A stretch of 64,000 nucleotides of DNA. Origin: Anaspis maculata (taxonomy: Eukaryota; Arthropoda; Insecta; Coleoptera; Scraptiidae). This document shows positions 48,403 through 59,469 of the stretch, piece after piece (positions within the stretch are counted from its first letter, which is position 1; every line of letters starts with the position of its first letter). The position numbers and the translations under genes are program-made. The notes below the pieces were generated by a model. That model made no database searches. It saw only the letters and a program-made list of their open reading frames with translations, and was not told the DNA's origin. Where the stretch lies: positions 32,666,177 through 32,730,176 of the forward strand of contig OX421964.1 in the NCBI GenBank assembly GCA_949128115.1, in the 5' to 3' direction.

Positions 48403-48653
48403 CAAAACTTTTGATGGCTCAATCCGTGCTGTTTTCAAATTATGTAGTTATCAGTTTCATTGAGAACTGTTTTTCTCCAAAGTTGTTTTTTTTTGTTATG
48501 GGTATTCTCCACTGCTACCTTGTCAAATTTACGAATCTGGAGTGCCTAATTTTGGCCGGATAGTTTGACTGGATAACCGGCTGTCCGGTCAAGAGATAAA
48601 CCGAATATCCGGTATCTGGCCAAATCACTATCCGTTGCATCTCTAATTATAAG

Positions 48654-50390
48654 TTACTGTAATATTATGTTCCTAATAATTATTGATAAAGGTTCAACAT
48701 AAAGCGATCATAATAAGTGATGATACGATAAATTATTGATAGATACAGCTTTTGTAGCACTTTGATCTTGCAGACAATGGATTTTTTTTAAATTTTGGTT
48801 GAAATTGCAGAATTATGGCAAAACATTCAAGATGGCGTCCAGTACTGATCGAATTTGTAGCATGATCACGATGTCATCACTCGTTGTTACAAATTAAGCA
48901 AAACAGTGGCATGATAATCAAAGTTATATTTTTAGGTAATTGGATTTAAAAATCATAAAACATTAGAGTTGTTTTTAACGAAATCAGGGTAGCATATTTT
49001 CAAAAATATAAAACATTTTTGAAGGTCTAAAGTAATAGGTCGTTTCGTTTGGGTGCGCATATGTGGCGCGTATTTCATAATTTCGTACACTGACAATGAA
49101 AATTAAGACTAGAAAATCTTGTAATGCACCTAAAATTCCACAAGTATACTATGTTCACTTGTACCGTGATTCTTGTCGGCTGTGAGATTTTGTTTCTAAG
49201 TTTCCAAATGTGAATTATAGAAAATCCCCAAAACTTTACAGTTGGCTGCTCTGGCCGGACCAGTTTTGAAACACATTTTTTGCGTAATTCCTTTGCAGAT
49301 AGCCGGAACATTTTTGCGGGACGTGATGTCTGACGCTTTTTTGCATTTTATTGGAAAATGTAGCAACTTTTCGACCTGTTTTTAATTTTCGCCAGTAAAC
49401 AAATAAATCAAAAGAGCCTTGACATTTGACAGTTGTGAAAAATATTCCTAACCTCTCGAAGCCGGTTCATCTTTCGATGCTTCAAATTAAAGAGTATACA
49501 ATGCCCTTCGTCCAAAAAGGGGGCCCCATGCAATCATCAACCCTTTCGCCTCTTCCAGTCAAAAATACAAGCCAAACCTTGAAGAATTATAGGCGATACA
49601 AGGATCACCCTGCAATCTGTCATTGGCAAATGAATTTACATGTAAAAAGTAAATTAAACCAAATTTCAAAAAACCCAGCCGCTCAAAGTTGCGTATTGGA
49701 CCGAAATTGATGTTAGTACCTTCAATTTGCAATTTTCTTTGGTTTTGGGGCTTTCCGGGACGAGTTTTTGTCGACCCTGAATGGGCCGCCGTCAAGATGA
49801 CTTAGATTTGCGGCCGCCTCGTGCTCTTTTGGTGTCTACATGACGGTAACACAGCTCTGCGGCCCCCTAGTCGCACGTCACGTATAACCAGGTCAGTTTT
49901 CCAAGATTGTAATATCAATTTGATAAGAAATATAACTTCACTTCCAGAGAAGTCAGTTTCACACCAGGTGAAAAGGCGGCAAGCCTACAATGCTAAAGTA
50001 GAAAATTTGCCCAGCCAACTAGAGTCACAGTATAAGTGAACCTACTATATTTTGGGGTGTGTGTAAAAGTGACAGCCAGAAACCAGTAGCTGGTGCGGGG
50101 GGTAAACAGAGCATGCAGCGTTGCCATTCAACTGACAGGTGTATGAAAGTTTTCAAAATTTGGCGCTTTCACGCATGTCCTGTCAGTCAAAGGAAGAGGA
50201 TGGAAATCCCTAGCTCTAACGGTGATTTTTATCCAGAGGTCGCTAGTTAATGACCAAACGCCAAACAACAACGGCCAAACGCTTGCCACTATTACCCTGT
50301 TTTCCTACCAAAAGAAGTTCGACTAAAGTACGGCGAAATCAAGTCGCGAACTATTCCATGTGGTGCCAATTCACTGAAACAGAATAAGAG
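48654..50390. other. No recognisable feature
   Basis: No supported gene or repeat seen. Confidence 0.4.
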
Positions 50391-50393
50391 TGA

Positions 50394-51034
50394 CTAAACA
50401 GGTTCCGGTTTTTCAGTGCCAATTTGGACATTTGGTTTATCTACGAAATTGAGAAACAATATCGCAGGAGTTGACTTCCTGAGAAACATGAAGTAGTCAC
50501 TCGACTTGATGCGGTCGATGTCTTCTAGCTTACTGAAATTCTGACCACGCAAAGTGTCAGCACCTTGTACACACTCATCAACAACGGAAGATTTCTTGTC
50601 AACTTTGATGTCATCGATCTCCACATCACTTTTAGTATATTCACATACCACGACTGTCTGTCCACCCAAAGTCTGTAACGACACCGGTGAACTCAACCCT
50701 GTGGTTGGGTCCGGGTATCAACCCGACAGCGTCGGCGAATTTACTTGTCATCAAGCCAACGCCCGCTACCCATGTCAATGAAACTCCTTACAAATATTAT
50801 TGTCATGACTCATTTTCATGAATTTTTGTTTGGATCTACTCTTTTCTGTTTGTAATTTTGCGGACAATTGCTCTTGAAATGACCAGGCTGCTTACAATTG
50901 AAATACGTATCAGTCGAAGAGGGGTCGGCAATGTTTGCTGCCGAATTTGCGGATCTTCCAGGGCAATTCTTTTTATAATGGTAGTACAAAATAAGCTGCC
51001 TATGTAATAACAAGACTGCAGCTAATGAAATCAA
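50394..51034 (-). pseudogene. LTR-retrotransposon gag zinc knuckle and protease relic
   Basis: On the minus strand a frame at 51034-50816 contains YFNCKQPGHFKSNC. This is a gag-type CCHC zinc knuckle in which the first zinc-binding Cys is Tyr (TAT, one transition from TGT). About 120 bases later, after stops, a frame at 50696-50394 reads LGGQTVVVCEY and then VDECVQGADTLRGQNF. It resembles the distal part of a retroviral-type aspartic protease, where the terminal motif is usually read as A-D-x-L-x-G-x-x-F/L. The order gag knuckle then protease on one strand fits a Ty3/gypsy-like element. Flanking LTRs were not found, and the catalytic D-T/S-G is not visible. Confidence 0.55.
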
Positions 51035-51039
51035 ACTAA

Positions 51040-52770
51040 ATGGAAGGGGTTTTCGACTGAAAGGTCGAAACTACCACCAATTCTATAACATAAACAATAG
51101 ACTAAAATTGGAACTTTTAACGGTATTGAACAAGGGGAAAAAAACTTTTAATATCTTTGACGACGCACACAATGTAGGTACTCAAGCTGTATGAAATTCC
51201 CATAAAGACGATATTTTACAACGCAAGTTTTATCGCTTTGTATGAAGCCGGCACTCCAGGGGATGGTCGCCGTTTTAACATACGCGTAAATCTTTTTTCC
51301 CCGATCTTGCAGACTTCGGAGACCACTTGACGACACTATTTTGGAATGAATCGCAAAAGTCCTATACCTACCTACGGACCTGAAAATTTCCTAATGCGCC
51401 GAATATAAGCACGTGCTTGCTACATAGCATGAATACTTTATGAGTAGTGAAAGTACTCCTCGGTGGCGCTCCTTCTGGGAGGCGGAGGACAAGCGACAAA
51501 TTTCAATTTCGCCCCGGAACTCGGGCGCCGACGCCGAAAACAGCCACTTGAAAACTCCCTGCTCGCACTCAATGATGCCCGAATTACGCGCACCTCTATA
51601 ATTGTATGCATAAATTCGCACCGGGGTCTCCACATAAATCTCAATAAAGCCGAAAATTATTTGAAAGTAGTCCTTTGTGGAGGAACGCCCCATTTCTTTG
51701 GCGGTAAATTAAGATGGCCAGACGATCTTACACCATGAAAATAGAATTTGTTCAAGATCTGTTTACGAACTCACGCGTTTTCCTCGTTTTCTTGGGTGGA
51801 AATGTTTCAGTGTGAGGAGATAATAGTGAACGCGTTCATCGGGCAACGCCCGGCTAAGGCCTAATTTTCCGCGGCCCTGGGGGGCACAAGCCGGCTGCAG
51901 AAGACGCTCCCAGGGACGCTGCTGGCATCTTTATAAGTACCATCTTACTTTATAATGTGTTCTTGAGATTTGCCACCGAGTTAGGGCTGAATTTCAAGTC
52001 CGACTTACAACACGTGCAGCGTGTGACTGTTTCTTAACCGGGAGCCGGGGCAATCCAAGTCCAGAAAGAGTTATGTACGCGGCCAGTCGTTTTCGTGTAG
52101 AGCGGGTCGCGGGTTCTGCGGTGTGATCTTAAATCTTATTTTATTTTTTGGGGCGCCAACCAAAAGTAGGTAGACGGCTGTTGACTTCTCGGTTAAGTCA
52201 ATAGAGCGAACACCCGGTATGAACACCTAACTCCAAACGAAACGATGGTTTCTATTTGGGAACTGGCGGCAACTAACAGGAACTGAAATTGTAGAAAATA
52301 TTATAAAGAGAAAAACAAAATATCTCTAGCGAAAAATGGATGTGTTTACTGGCAAAAACTATTTTGTATGTTACAATTTGTGTTGACATTTAAAACCTTT
52401 GAAATTGAAGAAAAACACTCGTGAAGCGAGATGCAGCGATAGTTTCATGGTGCGACTATACACCCGTAACAAAACCTGTACCCGTGGATAATCCCTTCGA
52501 ACTTTATGTTAAGGACGCACTTTCGTCCTGAAAGAAGTGACGCGGTCAAAACCGTAGGAAACCTAGGAAAACCTATTCCTGTGCACAAAGATACTCTTGT
52601 CTCTCCTAACGTATCCTGGCAAACTCCGTTTGCCCCAATTAATTTCCGTGATAAAAGAAAACAACAAAGGGGGCACCTCAAAATACTTGATTCCGTCAAG
52701 GATATATGTCACCAAAGACAGGAAACGCGCTGGAGTCGCAGACGTTCCGAGCCAGGACAGTGGTTGAACT
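51040..52770. other. No recognisable feature
   Basis: No supported gene or repeat seen. Confidence 0.4.
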
Positions 52771-52775
52771 TCTTT

Positions 52776-53028
52776 AGATGGCGGGTTGCACCGGCATCCG
52801 GTAAAACGTCACTCAAGAGTCGGACGGTGAAATTTATTGTTAGATGGCGGGTTGCACCGGCATCTGGTTAAACGTCGCTTGGAGAAGACGGTGAAAATTT
52901 ATGCTAGATAGCTGGTTGCACCGGCATCTGGTGAAACGTCGCTTGAAGAGGACGGTGAAAATTGATGTTAGATGGCGGGTAGCACCAAAGTCTGTTGAAA
53001 AGTCGCTTGAAAAGCCGGACGGCGCCGG
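52776..53028 (+). repeat. Four tandem 64-66 bp units
   Basis: Units start at 52776, 52842, 52906 and 52970, each beginning AGATGGCGGGTTGCACCGGC or a variant and containing AAACGTCGCTTG-AGA-GACGGTGAAA. The last copy is the most diverged. The repeat is partly open in one frame (RWRVAPASG recurring), but there is no evidence that it is translated. Confidence 0.85.
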
Positions 53029-53034
53029 AGACGA

Positions 53035-56000
53035 AACGTTTCAGAAATCGATGGTCCCCTCATCGAGCACACTTGTCGGGACAGTGAGCTTCATTGTAGG
53101 GTACGTTGAACTTGAGTGACGTGTCTCTTTCGAGTACACGGGTACGTCAAAAAAAAAAACGAAATAAAGGGAAAAACCTGAAAAGCTACTTTCAGTAGTA
53201 AACATTAAAAACCTAAAAGTCGAATTGTCGCGTTTTAAATCGAAACCACCCGTCTTCAAAAACATACCTCTAACAGATAGAAATTGTGCCACACGTGGAC
53301 AGCGACACCGGTCGCCAGCAAAAAGTTTTTTCCCAGAAGAAAAAAGAAAAAAAAAACGGTCGCTAGGCCAGAGCGAAAATTTACGTGTTGTCAGCTCCGT
53401 GATTCTAGCTGGAAAGGAAGTCCAACCTGAGCGTCCCGCTCCAGCTGCGCGTTCCACGTGCATGGGACAAACGACAGTGCCCTCTGGCGCTTGTCGCGTA
53501 ACATTAAGTAGGGCCCCGCACCGAAGGTGTGCTCGATGTGGTTGTCACGCTCTGCCGCTCTTTTTCGCAAATTCAAATTTATGCCGTGAGGCGGCGACTT
53601 GATTTCATAATTTATGGACACAAATTGCCAATTTTTAATTCTTGTGAAATGTAAACGTTACAAGCGGCGCAAATATAGTCACGTGATCAGTTTCTGCCAA
53701 TGGCCTGCTCTGACGCAGCTTATCGAGGGTTGCAAGTCGGACTTGAAATTTAGCTTTTATCGTAGAATTATTTAGTTAGACTGGCGTTCTAGTTCATTTA
53801 TTCTTATTTCGGCCTTCATACGCATACGAAGGGTTCAATCAGGTCCTTAACCTCAAATTTCCCTGAACCGCCCTGGATCTATTTTCCGCTAATTTTGCAA
53901 CACCATGTGTATGGTTTCGAGTGTAACCTTTGTCGAAAAATTGCTACCCTTAGTTCAAATGTTTATCCCGTATAAGACCGCTGGATCTGTTCCTCTGTTT
54001 GTTCGGTAACGCATCTGGAATTTGCGAATAATTTGTTATACGACTGTAGTGCAGGCTCAGAGAGGGGAAATCTAAATCCACGGCCTTTCCTAAGCCCAAA
54101 TATTGTTTCTGCTTTATTCCAGCCTCAACAATGCTTTCGTAGTTTCGCCCCCTTGCCTCGCGGTATTAACAAATGCCGCTTTTCTATTGTGTGTGCGATT
54201 TTTACGTCTTATTCAGGCCAAAGCTGTACAAGGACGATAAATCATTGACCTCCCCTTTGCATTGGGGTAGATATACGTCGATTGTTATCATCATCATCAC
54301 CAAAGCAGGATTTTGCATGGGAATCGATAATATGTATTATTGCGTTAAAGCGAAAAGCAGATAGGATAGAAGCGAGGATCTAGAAGGTGGAGAAAAGCTG
54401 GATTAAACCATTTATACGAGTCCCAACAAAAAGTGAGAATCAATGAAGTATTAAGAAAGTTTCCTCGCTTCCTTTGGGCGTACGCCATAAAATGTTCTAA
54501 TCGTATACCAAGGCCAGTTTGATAAAGGGAAATAATGAAAAGCTCGAGACAACTAACGGAGAAGCAACATTTATGTACGGAAGCAATAAGACTTGAAATA
54601 TAATAAAAGTTTGTGGAACTCGATTTGAAACGGCGGAAACTACGAAACTCATCAGAAGGACAAATCGTTCCTTTTATACAACACCATCATTGTCGATATC
54701 CGCGATGCTTCCTATTCCTAATTAATTTGTTTCGGGAAAGTTGGGCACGATGTTGTTCTAAGACACGAATGGCAAGACTCAGCATTACGGCATTAGAAGC
54801 GTGTTAGCCAGAGTAAACATAAAAATTTAAAGTTGCCGCTGGTGCTGGCACGAGCCCAAGGGATACCCGAACATCCCTCTCTGGACATCATGGAAGTACG
54901 CGACATAGTGCTTGCGTCACACAATTCGCGGTTAATCCCGTTGTAGTAATAACATCACGGCTGGAGATACGCTGTACAACAGACAGGACGTAAGCACATG
55001 AGAGCTTTTCGTGATGTTGCCGTGCCACACATACACACTCCAAAGTGACACTTGAGAATTCCACTTCTTGGTCTCTGGCGATTATCGTGATTTTCCTGGC
55101 GTCCGTCCGGCAGTTCATGTCGTCAGGCCTTATACGATTTAATGCTGCTTCATACAAAAAGAAATAAAAAACGAAGGCCTAAAAAGCACCAGAAGTCAAC
55201 GGGACGACCGGTAGACGTTATTGAAGCAGTGACCATTACTTCATACGTTATACCATTGCTCATCCGACGAGCTGTAGCTCAATGCTTAGCAGGCGAGCAC
55301 CGAAGACGATCCCCTTGGCCTACAAACAACATGACTACCGGTCGTCCATTTGCCAGTAGGTATCGAGCGGGTAGCTACACAACGACAAAAGAAGTCACAC
55401 GACAGATATCTCTGCGAATTTCCAGAAAGGACTTACCGCCTTGATCTGGGTTCAGCCTCGAGTCCTACGTCTACGTGGAGGAGAAGCCCGATGTTCCTTC
55501 GAGTTTTGTGCGCTTTGAAGAAGAAGTGACCGATTAGCACAGAGAGGTAGCAAAGGAGTGCGTGCACAAAACACTACGAAACACAAAGAGGAGTTCTGAT
55601 TCTTTTTTTTTACACAAAAGGCGCGAAGAATAATCAAAAACCAATTTGTAACATTGCTTCAGCCCTGCGAAGTGAAAGGTGCTACTGGATAAACTCAACA
55701 GGTCATCAGTTTGAGCGTTGAATGTACTTTAATGGAGTTGAAGTTGAATTCAACACAGAATTGACCTAAGGTCGTTGAATTGAATAATTTATCAGAGCAG
55801 CGTTATGTTCACACCCGTTTCTATCTTTTCAGAACCACATGACCATGACCAAACCGCCGCCTCCCACCTGCTGTCGGTTGGGTTGTTTCATTAATTTGGT
55901 AAATTTGATTGTTGATGAAAGCAGACGTTAATTTGAATTATTTAATTGTTTCATTTTTCGTTTTGAGTAACAAGATGCCCTTCCGGCTTTCCTGGCCTAC

Positions 56001-56230
56001 AATCAGTGTCAATATTTTCAAACTGAATGCCTTCATGCAAATGATCTGCCAAAATGAATGCCAAGAATAAAATAGAGTCATCACGAGAATATAGGTTAGA
56101 AACGAAGAGGTAGAAGTCGCGAATTTCTGTAATTTGGACAGCCAAATCACTCAGGATGGTAGGAGCAGAAGGAAAATTAAGCAAAAAATAGTATAAGGCC
56201 GAGTCACTTTCAACAACAAAAAATCACTCT
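53035..56230. other. No recognisable gene
   Basis: No supported gene. One short inverted pair, GACGACCGGTAG and CTACCGGTCGTC, lies 130 bp apart near 55203-55346. Confidence 0.4.
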
Positions 56231-56244
56231 TATGTTCAGGAACG

Positions 56245-56500
56245 ATAAATTGAGCAGTTCGGAAGACACTTTTGAAAGCATACATATGGAGCACAAAGTT
56301 GTATGGATGCGAAACATGAACGGTGGGTCGGTGGGAGAGGCAAGTAAGAAAAAACTGGAAACGTTTGTAATGATCAGCAATAGGGAAGTACTAGAAAAAG
56401 TAAGGGAAGAAAGGAAAAAGAAATACCTATAATTATGTGGAAAATAGTGGAGAATAGGAGAAATAAGACGGCAGGACACCTTCTAAGCCAGTCTTAGGGC
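56245..56500 (+). pseudogene. Short non-LTR retrotransposon C-terminal fragment
   Basis: The frame includes EASKKKLETFVMISNREVLE and KVREERKKKYL. Many insect and vertebrate RTE/L1-like ORF2 proteins have, near the C-terminus, a K-I-E-A-F region followed by a T-N-E-E-V-L-x-R-V block and then a charged K-R-K-L-x-Y-x-G-H block. The fragment resembles that region but is short and broken by a stop at 56430. Confidence 0.45.
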
Positions 56501-57214
56501 TGAGAACTTTGTGATGATGCTGAATAAGTGGATTTTGTGAGAAAATGTAGGAAATATGATTTGGGGGAAACAGACCGTTTATCAATTTGGCCAAAATTTG
56601 TTAGTAACGACAGGGCCGTTCCTAACAGGGCGTTCAAGGCGTGCGACGCACGCGGGCGCACTTTGCCAGGGGCGCAAAAATTCGACCGACTGAAAAAAAT
56701 TCAAAGAGGCGCATTGCGCCCCCCGCTATAGCCGGGCGGCGCTTCAGCGTCCGATATTAACACCAATTATACCAATACGAAGCAATTTTTCGCTGTTAAG
56801 CTTAGTTTATAGTCGACGCAAGCGGATACGGAACCGCATACGGTTACGCAAATGGTAGCGTAAGCAAGTCGTTGAAAACCGTATCACAAGACAAAGACAA
56901 TCACGGACCACGGTAACTATTACAGCCAGCTTCGGCCCAGATGAGGAAAATGAACAGAATGCAAAGAAATGCATCCCTAGTAGCACGCGAACGTTCATTT
57001 GGTTTTCGGTTCGACACGAAAGGTTCACGTGTCGAATGACTGAATCACCGAACGTATCGCGAACGTTCTTCGCTAACGAATGCGAATCCTTCTGATTCGC
57101 TAGTTTGACAAAGAAATTCTTCCACAGTTTGAGTTGGGAGTTTCTGAATGTTTGAGGTAACATTAAAATGTAAATCAGTGGAAATTATTGAAAGTTGCAC
57201 TTTTTTTCTTTTGG

Positions 57215-57390
57215 CAGGGCCGTTCCTAACAGGGCGTTCAAGGCGTGCGACGCACGCGGGCGCACTTTGCCAGGGGCGCAAAAATTCGACCGACTGAAAA
57301 AAATTCAAAAAGGCGCATTGCGCCCCCCGCTATAGCCGGGCGGCGCTTCAGCGTCCGATATTAACACCAATTATACCAATACGAAGCAAT
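57215..57390. repeat. Second copy of the 176 bp hAT left end
   Basis: Starts CAGGGCCGTTCCTAACAGGG and ends CCAATACGAAGCAAT, the same limits as 56611-56786. The only difference I noticed is AAAAAGGCGC versus AAAGAGGCGC. Such high identity implies a recent duplication. Confidence 0.9.
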
Positions 57391-57800
57391 GAAGAAAGTT
57401 ACTAATAACGACACAAAAAACTGAACGACAGAATGTTACAGATGGATGATTTTTTGAAATTTTCTCCAAGGCGCGAGTCGTTTGCATGTTGGAGAATTCA
57501 AGATGCGTACAAAGAAGCCAATGGATCATCTTTCAGCATCTGGATGACTCTTAAGCTTTATTCTCAGGACAAAAGTGTAAAATGTCATTCATCTGTCGTT
57601 CACTTTCATGTGTCGGTAATAGTAGGTATTCATACTTGTGATCCCTGAAAGATGATGGAAAGCTCCCAGAAAACATGCAAAAATATATTTGAAAACCCAG
57701 ATTCATTGATATCCTGGATAATAATGTTTTTTTTTCAATTCATTCACTGAATTGTTATTTTTTGTGAGATTTATGTCTGTTGAAGCTGTATTATAGCTGT

Positions 57801-58192
57801 ATTACACTACACAATTTCTTGTACAATTTCTTGAACCATCTGTCAAAATAGTGTCAAAAAACAATTAACTTGATTGTTGATCTGACAGATTGTACAAGAA
57901 ATTGGACAAGAAATTGTGAAGTGTAATAGCTGTATTACACTACACAATTTCTTGTACAATCTGCCAACATGGTGTCAAAAAACAATTAACTTGATTGTTT
58001 AACTGACAGATTGTACAAGAAGTTGTACAAGAAATTGTGTAGTGTAATACAGCTATAATACAGCTATTACACTACACAATTTCTTGTGAAATTTCTTGAA
58101 CAATCTGTCAGTGGAACGATCAAGTTCATTGTTTTTTGACAGTATTTTGGCAGACTGCTCAATAAATTGTACAAGAAATATTGTAGTGTAAT
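57801..58192. repeat. Three tandem copies of a palindromic MITE (multimer)
   Basis: Units 57801-57927, 57934-58048 and 58066-58192 each begin ATTACACTACACAATTTCTT and end in its complement or a close variant. They share internal TGACAG and CAATTAACTTGATTG segments. They are separated only by AGCTGT or ACAGCTATAATACAGCT. Each can fold into a full hairpin of about 125 bp. Confidence 0.9.
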
Positions 58193-58904
58193 ACAGCTAT
58201 TATATAACTTTTGTAAAAAAAATAGAACAGTGACATGGATTCTGAATTCTTGAATTTTTTTATTCGAGTATAGAATTGGGGGGGGGGGGGGGCGCAGACT
58301 AGAAGCTTTGCACACGGGCGCTCAAACCCCTAGGAACGGCCCTGAGTAACGAGTCGAGTTGACAAAGTATTTAGATGGCAATGCTCATTCTGTTGCGCAG
58401 TCTCGATTCTAAATGAATCATTATTTCAATAATTACTTTTAATGTTCGGTAAAAAGTTTCAATAATACCGCAAAACTCATTTGAGCATTGCTTCATTCCG
58501 CAAACCGGCACACGAAAACAATTTATTAGCTGCAACGTTTCATTTGAGAAGTTTTAATGCTTTTCTACCTAGCCTTTTTACACATAAAACAAAATTAATG
58601 ATGCAATAAAAACTTTCTTACGGCCTATACGCCTTGATGAAAAACTTGTAAAACTATTAATCTGGCATTAGATTAGTCGCACGTCTTACCAGTAAAAGCT
58701 GTTTTAAAATTGAAATTCATTGTTGAGGGTGCTGGGACACCCTTGCCTTGGCGATGACGATGTAAAAATGCTGTGGTGGCCAAAAGGCACCGCCATTCAA
58801 GATTTTCCGCCAAAATTTTTTACGAAAGTACGGGCCGACATGGAAACAGAAATCTTTATAGGTCAAGCTAGAAAATGGTCTGGTTGTATAATGTCTACTA
58901 ATGG

Positions 58905-59465
58905 AAACTTCAGTGGCGTGGATATTGGGAAGCTCTTGTTATCATTCCTGATTTCTACGTCTCGAGTCTCAAGTATTTGGATTCTACGATCAATTTAGAC
59001 GAAAAGTTACTGTTGACAAATTCGTTTTTGAGATAATAAATCGGAATGTTTACCATACCACTTTCAAGAGCCTACAAATTAAAATTCAAGAAAATTCATG
59101 ATTTCTTCATTGAAATAAATTCTTTAGGCGTTTAGATCTATTTTAATAACTTATAATGATATATAATATTAATATATATCTATAATCGTATTTTAGTTGA
59201 GAAACAACAAATGTTTAGAAAATTAATTTTTGCTCTCGAAACTGGTGTTTTGGAATATTTTCAAACATTCAGATATAAATATCTCGACAATGAACCACGA
59301 ATCAGAGTTGCCTGAAGTAACCTTCGACTGAAGTAACGTTTTCTTCTTCTAAATTGATCGTAGAATCCGAAAACTTGATTGCAAAATAATCAGTGACGTA
59401 GAAATTGGGGGAGCAGCAACGAAAAGTCCCAAAATATCCACGCCACTGGACCAATGTGTCAAAAT
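58905..59465. repeat. Imperfect inverted repeat of about 100 bp arms
   Basis: CAGTGGCGTGGATATTGGGA at 58911 pairs with CCCAAAATATCCACGCCACTG near 59430, and GGATTCTACGATCAATTTAG at 58978 pairs with CTAAATTGATCGTAGAATCC at 59349. It is probably a degraded inverted-repeat element; its outer limits are not resolved. The frame at 58720-58998 runs into it and is not supported as a gene. Confidence 0.55.
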
Positions 59466-59469
59466 TCTT

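Larger units (their letters stand above)
46619..48645. mobile_element. 2.0 kb hAT-type element (outer)
   Basis: The left end TAGAGATGCAACGGATATCC and the right end ACTATCCGTTGCATCTCTA are inverted. The 8 bp duplication ATTATAAG lies at 46611-46618 and 48646-48653. Both subterminal regions are studded with TATCCGG or its complement, which look like transposase-binding repeats. The interior contains a complete second hAT element (47037-48002) and a tRNA-like sequence (48327-48402). No transposase was found. Confidence 0.9.
56611..58344. mobile_element. 1.7 kb hAT-type element with duplicated 5' end
   Basis: The left end CAGGGCCGTTCCTAACAGGG and the right end CCCCTAGGAACGGCCCTG are inverted, flanked by AGTAACGA at 56603-56610 and 58345-58352. 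The first 176 bp recur almost unchanged at 57215-57390, 604 bp downstream. Only the first copy has a matching duplication with the right end, so the second start is internal. The interval 56787-57214 between them is of unknown origin. Further in are three head-to-tail palindromic MITE units (57801-58192) and a poly-G tract near 58279. No transposase was found. Confidence 0.8.

Noticed and set aside
45705..48838. The two CATTCAAGATGGCG sites as terminal repeats of one element
   Set aside because: They are in the same orientation and their flanks do not match, so they are not inverted or long direct repeats.
57215..58344. Independent hAT insertion starting at the inner left end
   Set aside because: The 8 bases before 57215 (TCTTTTGG) do not match those after 58344 (AGTAACGA); the outer end does match.
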